From an uncultured Atopobium sp. (lineage in GTDB: Bacteria > Actinomycetota > Coriobacteriia > Coriobacteriales > Atopobiaceae): a stretch of 8,077 nucleotides of DNA. Each line of letters starts with the position of its first letter. Positions within the stretch are counted from its first letter, which is position 1. The notes under the pieces are model-generated. The model saw only the letters and a list, made by a program, of their open reading frames with translations. It had not been told where the DNA came from and did not search any database. Shown here piece by piece: positions 1 to 5,405 of this stretch. The DNA is taken from assembly GCA_946999785.1 (NCBI GenBank), contig CAMQEO010000056.1, positions 1 to 8,077 on the forward strand, read 5' to 3'. A program made the translations under genes and the position numbers.

Positions 1-44
1 GTAGCGGACTTCCACCGCCAAGTGATATTGCGTGCCGAGCACAC
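1..44 (-). mobile_element. Group IIC intron, 5' end (partial, continues beyond left edge)
   Basis: Read on the minus strand from 44 down to 1, the sequence begins GTGTGCTCGGCA. It then has a second small hairpin, GCGG-TGGAAGT-CCGC. From memory, the Oceanobacillus iheyensis group IIC intron begins GUGUGCCCGGCA and has GGUGAGAGUCC about 30 nt in, so both the 5' consensus and the first domain I elements match in order. Just upstream on the same strand is a 13-bp terminator hairpin with a T-run (TTTTTTGTA immediately before the proposed splice site), which is the known target preference of class C introns. The reverse transcriptase/maturase ORF and domains V-VI would lie outside the window. The family is inferred from a short segment, so a lookalike cannot be fully excluded. 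Confidence 0.72.
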
Positions 45-47
45 TAC

Positions 48-84
48 AAAAAAGCGTTTACCTTTGGTGTGAGGTAAACGCTTT
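48..84 (-). terminator. Intrinsic terminator of the DAHP synthase gene
   Basis: Positions 51-63 and 72-84 form a perfect 13-bp stem (AAAGCGTTTACCT and its complement) around an 8-nt loop. On the minus strand it is followed by a run of T (48-53 read in reverse). It lies about 75 nt past the stop of the DAHP synthase gene. On the plus strand it is followed by AATTT, so it may work weakly in that direction. It also appears to be the landing site of the adjacent intron. Confidence 0.85.
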
Positions 85-127
85 AATTTGTGCTTTAACC
101 CTTATTTTAGTTCACACTTTTTTTGGG

Positions 128-155
128 CTTAAAAGGTAGAATATGTACCTTTAAG
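128..155 (-). other. 3'-UTR hairpin after the DAHP synthase stop
   Basis: CTTAAAAGGTA (128-138) pairs with TACCTTTAAG (146-155) with one bulged A and a 7-nt loop, giving 10 bp just 5 nt beyond the stop codon. On the transcribed strand it is followed by A-rich, not T-rich, sequence. It is therefore not a convincing terminator by itself. An RNA-stabilising 3' structure is possible. Confidence 0.4.
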
Positions 156-160
156 ATAGC

Positions 161-1189
161 TTACAGGCGGTCTGCAATGTTATAAATTAAGCGAGCCGTT
201 TTATCCCAACCCAAACAAGCGTCTGTGATAGATTTACCAAATACGCCACCGTCAACAGGCTGATTACCATCTTCAAGGTAGGACTCAACCATAAAGCCCT
301 TAAACAGACGCGCAATATCTTCGTTTCTATGTACGCTATCAAGCACTTCGTGAATAATACGAATTTGTTCAAGCGGACGTTTTCCTGAATTATCGTGGTT
401 GCAATCAATTACAACAGCAGGGTTAGCATAGGTATCTGCGGTATAAAGCTCGCAAAGTCGCTCAAGATATTCATAGTGATAATTAGGATAATTACGACCG
501 TCTAGCCCCTGAAAGCCGCGCAAAATAGCGTGCGCTAAAGGATTACCCGTTGCCTCAACCTCCCAATTTCTAAAAATAAATGTCTGAGGCTGTTGAGCTG
601 CATAAACGGAATTAAGCATAACCGAACACGAACCACCTGTTGGATTCTTCATGCCAACAGGCGTAGAAATTCCTGCTGAAACCAAGCGATGCTCTTGGTT
701 TTCAACTGAACGCGCACCAACTGCATTGTATGCAATAACGTCTATGAGATATTGATAGTTCTCGGGATACAGCATTTCATCGGCAGTAAACATACCGGTT
801 GTTTCTGCAACCTTGATATGCATATGGCGAATGGCTTTTACGCCGCCTAATAGATCGGGCGCACCTAAGGGATCGGGATTATGCAACAGACCTTTATAGC
901 CTGTTCCCTTAGTACGAGGTTTATTGGTATACACACGAGGAATGATAATGAGCTTGTCGCGCACTTCTTCGGCAACGCGCGCTAGACGCTCAACATATTC
1001 CAAAACAGAGTCTTCTCTATCGGCAGAACACGGCCCTATAATGAGCAATTTTTTTTCACTTTTACCGCATAACACATCTGCTACGACTGCATCAAATGCA
1101 GGCTTTTGAGCTGCAATTTGAGGAGCAAGCGGCATTTCTTCGCGAATCTCTTTTGGAATAGGTAAGCGTCGTTTAAAATTCATGGACAT
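161..1189 (-). CDS. Class I 3-deoxy-7-phosphoheptulonate (DAHP) synthase
   Basis: Condenses phosphoenolpyruvate and erythrose 4-phosphate to DAHP, the first committed step of the shikimate pathway to aromatic amino acids; cytoplasmic. The 342-residue product is close to E. coli AroF/G/H (about 350). Landmarks are IIGPCS (Cys54), RVYTNKPRT (about 85-93), VGARSVENQEH (157-167), KNPTGG (181-186), CNHDNSGK (His265), MVESYLEDGNQ (Glu302) and SITDACLGW (Asp323). Cys54, His265, Glu302 and Asp323 match the divalent-metal ligands of the AroG fold. The ATG at 1189 is chosen because AAAGGAG (1197-1203) sits 7 nt upstream; a GTG at 1231 would add 14 residues but lacks such a site. It is transcribed alone, divergent from the dipeptidase, with its own promoter. 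Which aromatic amino acid, if any, inhibits it cannot be told, so no aroF/G/H symbol is given. Confidence 0.95.
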   Translation of the reverse strand: MSMNFKRRLPIPKEIREEMPLAPQIAAQKPAFDAVVADVLCGKSEKKLLIIGPCSADREDSVLEYVERLARVAEEVRDKLIIIPRVYTNKPRTKGTGYKGLLHNPDPLGAPDLLGGVKAIRHMHIKVAETTGMFTADEMLYPENYQYLIDVIAYNAVGARSVENQEHRLVSAGISTPVGMKNPTGGSCSVMLNSVYAAQQPQTFIFRNWEVEATGNPLAHAILRGFQGLDGRNYPNYHYEYLERLCELYTADTYANPAVVIDCNHDNSGKRPLEQIRIIHEVLDSVHRNEDIARLFKGFMVESYLEDGNQPVDGGVFGKSITDACLGWDKTARLIYNIADRL

Positions 1190-1196
1190 AGAAAAA

Positions 1197-1203
1197 CTCC
1201 TTT
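1197..1203 (-). promoter_or_regulatory. Ribosome binding site deciding the DAHP synthase start
   Basis: AAAGGAG on the minus strand, 7 nt before the ATG at 1189. It lies inside the longer open frame that begins at GTG 1231, which argues that the extended N-terminus is not the real one. Confidence 0.8.
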
Positions 1204-1206
1204 GTG

Positions 1207-1240
1207 AGCGCGCGAACAGCTTTTGTAACACGCGCGTGCT
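1207..1240 (-). promoter_or_regulatory. GC-rich leader hairpin before DAHP synthase
   Basis: Positions 1207-1214 (AGCGCGCG) pair with 1233-1240 (CGCGTGCT) as 8 bp with one G-T wobble, in the roughly 95-nt leader between promoter and start. It ends 3 nt before the ribosome site. No T-run follows it on the minus strand, so it is not a simple terminator. A role in translation control is possible but unproven. Confidence 0.35.
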
Positions 1241-1291
1241 GACGTGCTAACCTTATCTTGAGCGCGTAAAACGAAATAAAACAATATATAC

Positions 1292-1320
1292 AGATTAAGA
1301 TGAATAGTATGCTATGTCAA
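1292..1320 (-). promoter_or_regulatory. Sigma70-type promoter of DAHP synthase
   Basis: Minus-strand -35 TTGACA (1315-1320, perfect consensus), a 17-nt spacer and -10 TAATCT (1292-1297). The predicted transcript start is near 1285, leaving a leader of about 95 nt. This is the best promoter match in the window. Confidence 0.8.
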
Positions 1321-1327
1321 AATCAGA

Positions 1328-1333
1328 TACAAT
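1328..1333 (+). promoter_or_regulatory. Possible -10 element of the dipeptidase gene
   Basis: TACAAT lies 35-40 nt before the coding start in an AT-rich stretch. The hexamer about 17 nt upstream (TAGTAT, 1305-1310) is a poor -35. This is the best plus-strand candidate in the divergent gap, and weak. Confidence 0.3.
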
Positions 1334-1360
1334 AATTTAATGAAATGTTTTCTTAGAAAC

Positions 1361-1365
1361 GGAGG
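1361..1365 (+). promoter_or_regulatory. Ribosome binding site deciding between two tandem ATGs
   Basis: GGAGG is followed by ATGATG. It is only 2 nt from the ATG at 1368 but 5 nt from the ATG at 1371, so the second ATG is the better spaced start. Confidence 0.7.
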
Positions 1366-1370
1366 CTATG

Positions 1371-3032
1371 ATGGCATGTACCACCTTACTTGTTGGTAAA
1401 GATGCAAGTTTTGACGGGTCAACTATTATTGCACGTAACGAAGATTCTCCCAATGGCGAATTTTGTCCTAAAAACTTTACCGTTGTACAACCGCAGGATC
1501 AACCGCGTCACTACAAATCGGTGTTAACGCATTTTGAAATGGATCTGCCTGATAATCCTATGCGTTATACCGCGGTTCCCAATGCGCTTTCAAATGAAGG
1601 TATCTGGGCTGCAGCAGGTGTAAACGAAGCTAACGTAGCAATGACTGCCACCGAAACGCTTACATCCAACGAGCGCGTCTTAGGTGCCGATCCCCTGGTT
1701 TACTTTAAGAAGGCATGTGGCAAAGAAGGAGACGCTGATTATACGCCCGAAATTCGCGGTGGTATTAGCGAAGAAGACATGGTTACGCTTGTTCTTCCCT
1801 ATATTCACTCTGCGCGCGAAGGCGTAGAGCGCCTAGGTCATTTGCTTGAAACGTATGGTACCTACGAGATGAACGGTATTGCGTTTAGCGATACCGAAGA
1901 AATATGGTGGCTCGAAACCGTAGGTGGTCATCACTGGATCGCGCGTCGCGTGCCTGATGATGCCTATGTTACCATGCCAAACCAATTGGGAATTGACGAA
2001 TTTGACCTTACCGATGCTTATGGTGAACAAAAGTCGTATATGTGTTCTGCGGATCTTAAAGACTGGATGGATACCTATCACCTTGATCTTACACTCAAAG
2101 ACGACAACTTAGATGAATGTGCATGCTGCTGTGATGAAGATAACTGCGGCGATGGCTGTGACTGCGGAGATGATTGCGCGTGCAACGATGATTGCGACTG
2201 CGACGACAATGCATGCTGTGCCGATTGCTCTTGTGACGACAGCTGCGCCTGCAAGCACGAGATCTTTAATCCGCGCGATGCTTTCGGCAGCCACAGTGAT
2301 GCCGACCATGTCTACAACACGCCGCGCGCGTGGAGTATGCACAAATACTTTGTTCCGTCACTGTTTGCCGATCCCACGTGTGCTCCTTGGCAGCCCGAAA
2401 GTGACGATATTCCCTGGTGCCTTATCCCCGATCGCAAGATCACCATGGAAGATGTTAAATACTCGCTTTCGCTTCATTACCAAGGAACCGTTTTTGATCC
2501 ATATTCAGCACAGGGAACAGCTGCAACGCGTTCTTTGTATCGCCCTATTGGTATTAACCGTAATAGCGAGCTTGCAGCACTGCAGTTGCGTGGATGGGCA
2601 CCTCGGGGTTGCCAAGCACTTCAATGGATGGCGTATGGATCTAATGCCTTTAATGCGCTGGTACCTTTTTATGCAAATGTTAATACCACACCTGTATATC
2701 TCAACAACACCACCTCTCACGTTGATACCCAAAGTTTCTACTGGGCAAATCGCTTAATTGGTGCTTTGGCAGATGCTCACTTTAATGCATGTGCCAATCA
2801 TATTGAGCATTATCAAGAAGCAGTTGGATCCCAAGGTTGGCGTTTAGTATTTCAATGTGATAAACAGGTAGAAGATCAAAATCTCTCGTACGAAGCTTGC
2901 ACAGAGGTATTAGAAAAAACCAATCAGGCTATAGCCGACATGACCAAACAAGAAACCGATATAACCCTTGACAAGGTGTTGTATAGCGCTTCTATGGGTA
3001 TGAAAAACGGCTTTAACAGAAGCGATCATTAG
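1371..3032 (+). CDS. C69-family dipeptidase (PepD-like Ntn hydrolase) with a Cys/Asp-rich insert
   Basis: Predicted cytoplasmic dipeptidase of peptidase family C69 (lactobacillus PepD type), which hydrolyses a broad range of dipeptides. The N-terminus reads M-A-C-TTLLVGKDASFDGST. Cys3 would become the N-terminal nucleophile after removal of Met-Ala, as in this Ntn-hydrolase family, and it is followed by the conserved ARNED (21-25). Further family-like segments are AAAGVNEANVAMTATETL (about 80-97), MNGIAFSDTEEIWWLETVGGHHWIARRVPD in outline (about 167-196), and YNTPRAWSMHKYF (315-327). There is no signal peptide or membrane segment. At 553 residues it is longer than the roughly 470 I expect. 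Much of the excess is a block at about 244-296 holding 17 Cys in 45 residues, placed where homologues I recall run straight from HLDLxL to F-N-x-R-x-A-F/Y-G. Numbering is from the ATG at 1371; an in-frame ATG at 1368 is the alternative. It is monocistronic, with a terminator 13 nt after the stop. Confidence 0.93.
   Translation: MACTTLLVGKDASFDGSTIIARNEDSPNGEFCPKNFTVVQPQDQPRHYKSVLTHFEMDLPDNPMRYTAVPNALSNEGIWAAAGVNEANVAMTATETLTSNERVLGADPLVYFKKACGKEGDADYTPEIRGGISEEDMVTLVLPYIHSAREGVERLGHLLETYGTYEMNGIAFSDTEEIWWLETVGGHHWIARRVPDDAYVTMPNQLGIDEFDLTDAYGEQKSYMCSADLKDWMDTYHLDLTLKDDNLDECACCCDEDNCGDGCDCGDDCACNDDCDCDDNACCADCSCDDSCACKHEIFNPRDAFGSHSDADHVYNTPRAWSMHKYFVPSLFADPTCAPWQPESDDIPWCLIPDRKITMEDVKYSLSLHYQGTVFDPYSAQGTAATRSLYRPIGINRNSELAALQLRGWAPRGCQALQWMAYGSNAFNALVPFYANVNTTPVYLNNTTSHVDTQSFYWANRLIGALADAHFNACANHIEHYQEAVGSQGWRLVFQCDKQVEDQNLSYEACTEVLEKTNQAIADMTKQETDITLDKVLYSASMGMKNGFNRSDH
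2118..2252 (+). other. Metallothionein-like Cys/Asp-rich insert inside the dipeptidase
   Basis: Residues 250-294 contain 17 Cys and about 15 Asp/Glu, with a His at 296. There are six C-x-C motifs, one CCC and one CC, and no aromatic or large hydrophobic residue. This spacing is that of metal-thiolate cluster proteins. It stays in frame, and recognisable dipeptidase sequence resumes at FNPRDAFGSHSD. Binding of Zn, Cu, Cd or Fe is inferred from composition only. A disulphide-rich loop is a less likely alternative in a cytoplasmic protein. Confidence 0.85.
2151..2255 (+). repeat. Imperfect 18-bp (six-residue) tandem repeats
   Basis: The insert resolves into units of the form D-(D/N/G/S)-C-x-C-x: DGCDCG, DDCACN, DDCDCD, then the degenerate DNACCA and DCSCD, then DSCACK. 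At DNA level the clearest pair is 2169-2186 and 2187-2204, both starting GATGATTGCG. Later copies have diverged in third positions and one has lost a codon. This suggests growth by duplication followed by selection on the protein. Confidence 0.65.
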
Positions 3033-3041
3033 TAAGCGTGT

Positions 3042-3076
3042 AAAAAACTGCATGCATACCAAGTATGCATGCAGTT
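3042..3076. terminator. Bidirectional terminator between dipeptidase and NlpC/P60 genes
   Basis: Positions 3046-3059 (AACTGCATGCATAC) pair perfectly with 3063-3076 around a 3-nt CAA loop, giving a 14-bp stem. It begins 13 nt after the dipeptidase stop. On the minus strand it is followed by a T-run (3042-3047 reversed), giving a classical terminator for the convergent hydrolase gene about 115 nt past its stop. The plus-strand tail (GAATTTGTTG) is less T-rich. Confidence 0.85.
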
Positions 3077-3192
3077 GAATTTGTTGTGCGTTAGATAAAC
3101 GCGTGTTATAAAAAGAATGTATGAAACGTGCACAATTTCGCGCCTGCGAGTTTACGTGTTTACACCTTTGCGCGATTGCGGCTTTACAGCCT

Positions 3193-4329
3193 TTACGAAA
3201 GCGGTATCCCCATACACCAGCCCCAACGCGGTGTTGTAATAGAGCTATAATAGCTAATCCAACGATCCAAAGACCACGTTGCAACAGAGCCTATGTTGTG
3301 GCGAACTTCTCCGTTTCCAACATAAATACCTATGTGGCCATAAATTCTACCAGCGGGCGTTCCTGCATGAGCAGGAACAGCAATAATCATCCCCGGTTTG
3401 AGTTCACTCTTATTGGAGCTATGGCACCAAGCATAATACATATCGCAAGCATCACCTGAAGGATATCCCAATCCCGCTAACGAGAAAACCTGAGAAACCC
3501 ACATAGCACATAAGCCCAAACCCGGCGAACCTACTCGATATGCACACGAAACAACTGCCTTTTGGCTCCCCGATAAATTAGGGCTTAAATTGACCTCACC
3601 AGATACTTCGCTTAACGTATAGGTACGTTTTCCTGCACGAGCAGCTGCAGCCTGAGCCTGTTGCAGCGCGCGCTGCTGTGCAGCCGCTTGAAGTTCAGCG
3701 TCACGTTTTGCCATAAGGTCTTTTACATCCTGAGAAAGACCATCCAGCACACGTTTAGACTCATCTTGCTTGGCGGTCATTTGTGTAAGCTCTTTATCTT
3801 GTTCTTCCTTAAGCTGTTCAAGAGCCGCTTTATGACTTTCAAGACTGCTCTTTTTATCATCTAGATCACGCTTTACACGATTGACTTCCTCTATCATCGT
3901 TCGATCTTTTTCGGAAATTTTATCAAGATAATAAATGTTAGAAGAAAGCTCTTCGAGAGACGACGAAGAAAAGAGCACCGATAAAAATCCATCTATGCCA
4001 GACTTATATGCACTTGAAACACGTTTTGAAAGCGCGCTTTTTTTTGCATCAAGCTCTTGCTGTTTTTTATCGATCTGATCTTGCGTAGAGGCTATTTGTG
4101 TCTGCGCATCTTCTATTTGCTCACATGTTTTTTCTTGCTCACCCACGAGCTTTTCGTACTGGGAAGCAATGGTATCGAGTTGTTTTTGAACTTCGTCGAG
4201 CTTTTTTTGAGCAGCATTTAAGTCATCTTGTGTGTCAGCAAACGCAATCTGAGCAGGCATAGCCGCGAGTACCGTAGTTATGCCTAAGAGCTGCAAGAGC
4301 TCACGACGCGTAAAAGTTTTGATAGCCAA
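3193..4329 (-). CDS. Secreted NlpC/P60 peptidoglycan hydrolase with PcsB/CwlO-like coiled coil
   Basis: Likely cell-wall endopeptidase that cuts peptide stems of peptidoglycan outside the membrane. Numbering is from the TTG at 4329 (378 residues). Residues 1-31 form a signal peptide with T-R-R-E-L-L-Q (7-13) before a hydrophobic core and an A-F-A cleavage site; the twin arginine makes Tat export possible, Sec otherwise. Residues about 34-230 are charged coiled coil, with a break around SGIDGFLSVLFSSSSLEEL (110-128), typical of PcsB/CwlO/RipA hydrolases whose coiled coil is controlled by FtsEX. An Ala/Gln-rich linker follows. The C-terminal NlpC/P60-like domain has the candidate nucleophile Cys274 (GLGLCAMWVSQVF), His332 (YGHIGIYVGNGEV), and His344 or Asn345 as third polar residue. 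The TTG is preferred because AGGAG (4337-4341) lies 7 nt upstream; the ATG at 4347 lies before that site and has no good ribosome site of its own. Confidence 0.9.
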   Translation of the reverse strand: MAIKTFTRRELLQLLGITTVLAAMPAQIAFADTQDDLNAAQKKLDEVQKQLDTIASQYEKLVGEQEKTCEQIEDAQTQIASTQDQIDKKQQELDAKKSALSKRVSSAYKSGIDGFLSVLFSSSSLEELSSNIYYLDKISEKDRTMIEEVNRVKRDLDDKKSSLESHKAALEQLKEEQDKELTQMTAKQDESKRVLDGLSQDVKDLMAKRDAELQAAAQQRALQQAQAAAARAGKRTYTLSEVSGEVNLSPNLSGSQKAVVSCAYRVGSPGLGLCAMWVSQVFSLAGLGYPSGDACDMYYAWCHSSNKSELKPGMIIAVPAHAGTPAGRIYGHIGIYVGNGEVRHNIGSVATWSLDRWISYYSSITTPRWGWCMGIPLS

Positions 4330-4336
4330 GTTCCAA

Positions 4337-4341
4337 CTCCT
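4337..4341 (-). promoter_or_regulatory. Ribosome binding site pointing to a TTG start for the NlpC/P60 gene
   Basis: AGGAG on the minus strand is 7 nt from the TTG at 4327-4329. It falls inside the frame that starts at the ATG at 4347, so that ATG is probably a decoy. With the TTG the protein begins M-A-I-K-T-F-T-R-R, a normal export-signal start. Confidence 0.65.
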
Positions 4342-4352
4342 ATTCATTTAAG

Positions 4353-4368
4353 CTACGATATATCGTAG
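4353..4368. promoter_or_regulatory. 16-bp perfect palindrome, candidate operator
   Basis: CTACGATATATCGTAG is a perfect dyad with no spacer, ending 23 nt before the proposed TTG start of the NlpC/P60 gene. With no loop it is a poor RNA hairpin but a good site for a dimeric repressor. It lies about 20-35 nt downstream of the predicted transcript start. The regulator is unknown. Confidence 0.5.
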
Positions 4369-4394
4369 GAGCTTGTTATCGAATATGTACAGAT

Positions 4395-4403
4395 ATTCTA
4401 ACA
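4395..4403 (-). promoter_or_regulatory. Possible extended -10 promoter of the NlpC/P60 gene
   Basis: TGTTAGAAT on the minus strand is an extended -10 (TGn plus TAGAAT). No good -35 lies 17 nt upstream. The -10 overlaps an inverted repeat, GAATAT-N6-ATATTC (4381-4398), which could be a second protein site. Confidence 0.4.
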
Positions 4404-4475
4404 CAACTACATACCCAAATTTATAGATTCATAATTCCTTATAACCGTATATAGAAGAATATAGTGCTTATCAAA

Positions 4476-4492
4476 ACTTGCATACCCTTATG
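4476..4492 (-). terminator. Weak terminator candidate after the Pr6Pr-like gene
   Basis: GCATA-AGGG-TATGC on the minus strand begins directly after the stop codon and is followed by AAGTTTTG. The stem is only 5 bp, so it is a weak candidate. No better terminator was found in the 163-nt gap to the NlpC/P60 gene. Confidence 0.25.
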
Positions 4493-5299
4493 CTATTTTG
4501 AGCGATGTTCTACGATTTTAAGAAAACTTACGCCAATAGCTATAAATATCAAGGTGAATACGCACACAAAATAGAAAACTCCAATACCTAATGTGTAGGT
4601 ATTTGCTGTGGTTAAATCAATGCCAAACCATCCACATGGCGCACCAAAGTTTAAAAAATTATACGGTGCAAGCATAACGGTTTTCCAGCGTACGCCAAAT
4701 ACAAGCGACAACACGCATACATATCCGATATAAACAAAGGGCGGAAGCAATGCCCAAAACACATCGTGAGTTTTTGGCTTAAAGCCATGATCAAATAACA
4801 AAAAATCTGCTATAGCGCACAGAGGAGCAATAAAATGTGTACAGAGTGACGAAGCATGATTATTGAGATATGCACCCACAAAACCCGCATCCGATGTTGG
4901 AGCCAGAAAGCACAGATAAAGCAAAAATGTAATAGTGATTGCCAGAGTTGCCATATATTTCACGCGGTACCACACTTGTGTAGAAAGCGTTTTCTGTATA
5001 AAAACGCGCCAACCACCTGCAGCGTCTTGTGCCAATGCGTCTGTTACACGTGCACAATCACCATGCATTACTAGACAAGTTAATTTACCCACAAGTGCAT
5101 ATAACAAAATGGTGGCTATAACAAGATTAGATAAGTTTGTAAAATAGGTAAACGAAAATAAGCCCTCCCAATGTACTGCCATTCCATAAAATGCAGCCAC
5201 GACGCCGATGATTTTAATTATTATCTCGGGACTTAAGATGTGAATAGGTTTGTGCAGCGTCGCATTATGCGGTGTTGTATTGTGTAGTGTTGTATCCAT
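4493..5299 (-). CDS. Pr6Pr-like multi-pass membrane protein (FAR-17a/AIG1-related)
   Basis: A 268-residue integral membrane protein with about six hydrophobic segments (roughly residues 25-42, 51-70, 115-133, 152-170, 177-202, 238-259). FSFTYFTNLSNL (49-60), HFIAPLCAIADFLLFDHG (155-172) and the WALLPPFVYIGYV segment after it resemble the bacterial Pr6Pr family as I remember it. That family is distantly related to the animal AIG1/FAR-17a proteins, which hydrolyse fatty-acid esters of hydroxy fatty acids; no bacterial function is established to my knowledge. His155 and the Asp170-His171 pair are the most conspicuous polar residues near membrane segments. The start is the ATG at 5299, because AAAGGAG (5305-5311) is 5 nt upstream; an in-frame TTG at 5317 lies before that site. 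It has its own promoter candidate and sits 106 nt after the prepilin peptidase stop. Confidence 0.8.
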   Translation of the reverse strand: MDTTLHNTTPHNATLHKPIHILSPEIIIKIIGVVAAFYGMAVHWEGLFSFTYFTNLSNLVIATILLYALVGKLTCLVMHGDCARVTDALAQDAAGGWRVFIQKTLSTQVWYRVKYMATLAITITFLLYLCFLAPTSDAGFVGAYLNNHASSLCTHFIAPLCAIADFLLFDHGFKPKTHDVFWALLPPFVYIGYVCVLSLVFGVRWKTVMLAPYNFLNFGAPCGWFGIDLTTANTYTLGIGVFYFVCVFTLIFIAIGVSFLKIVEHRSK

Positions 5300-5334
5300 T
5301 ACAACTCCTTTGTTCAAATGTAAAAGTGAACATA

Positions 5335-5363
5335 AGGATAGTCATATTAGTTAATATTATCAA
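5335..5363 (-). promoter_or_regulatory. Promoter candidate for the Pr6Pr-like gene
   Basis: Minus-strand -35 TTGATA (5358-5363), a 17-nt spacer and -10 TATCCT (5335-5340). The predicted start site is about 30 nt before the coding start. Confidence 0.5.
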
Positions 5364-5380
5364 CTATTTTTTCGTATCTG

Positions 5381-5400
5381 GGACGCAATCAAATTGCTCC
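5381..5400 (-). other. Short hairpin after the prepilin peptidase stop
   Basis: GGAGCAAT pairs with ATTGC(G)TCC on the minus strand: 8 bp with one bulge and a 3-nt loop, starting 5 nt after the stop codon. A-rich rather than T-rich sequence follows, so it is at best a weak terminator and read-through into the next gene is likely. Confidence 0.35.
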
Positions 5401-5405
5401 TCCAC

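Noticed and set aside
1..72. The 3' end of a plus-strand gene reading into the left-edge terminator (frame 1 stops at 70-72).
   Set aside because: Fewer than 25 codons, no recognisable motif, and the stop falls inside the terminator hairpin. The minus-strand group II intron reading explains these bases better.
1190..1284. A possible leader peptide in the DAHP synthase leader starting at a TTG and reading L-F-Y-F.
   Set aside because: It would have no ribosome site (the TTG is at about the transcript start) and no terminator/antiterminator pair follows. Three aromatic codons in T-rich sequence are expected by chance.
2113..2757. A 214-codon plus-strand frame overlapping the dipeptidase, and a 77-codon minus-strand frame over 2109-2342.
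   Set aside because: Both are by-products of the repeated GAT/GAC/TGC/TGT codons of the Cys-rich block and neighbouring sequence. They are low-complexity (Ala/Thr/Met/Ile or Val/Ala), have no domain, and the dipeptidase frame is unambiguous.
3121..3459. A 112-codon plus-strand frame and a 124-codon minus-strand frame (2910-3284) around the convergent gene ends.
   Set aside because: They are shadows overlapping the dipeptidase and NlpC/P60 genes and run across the strong terminator hairpin, with no conserved features.
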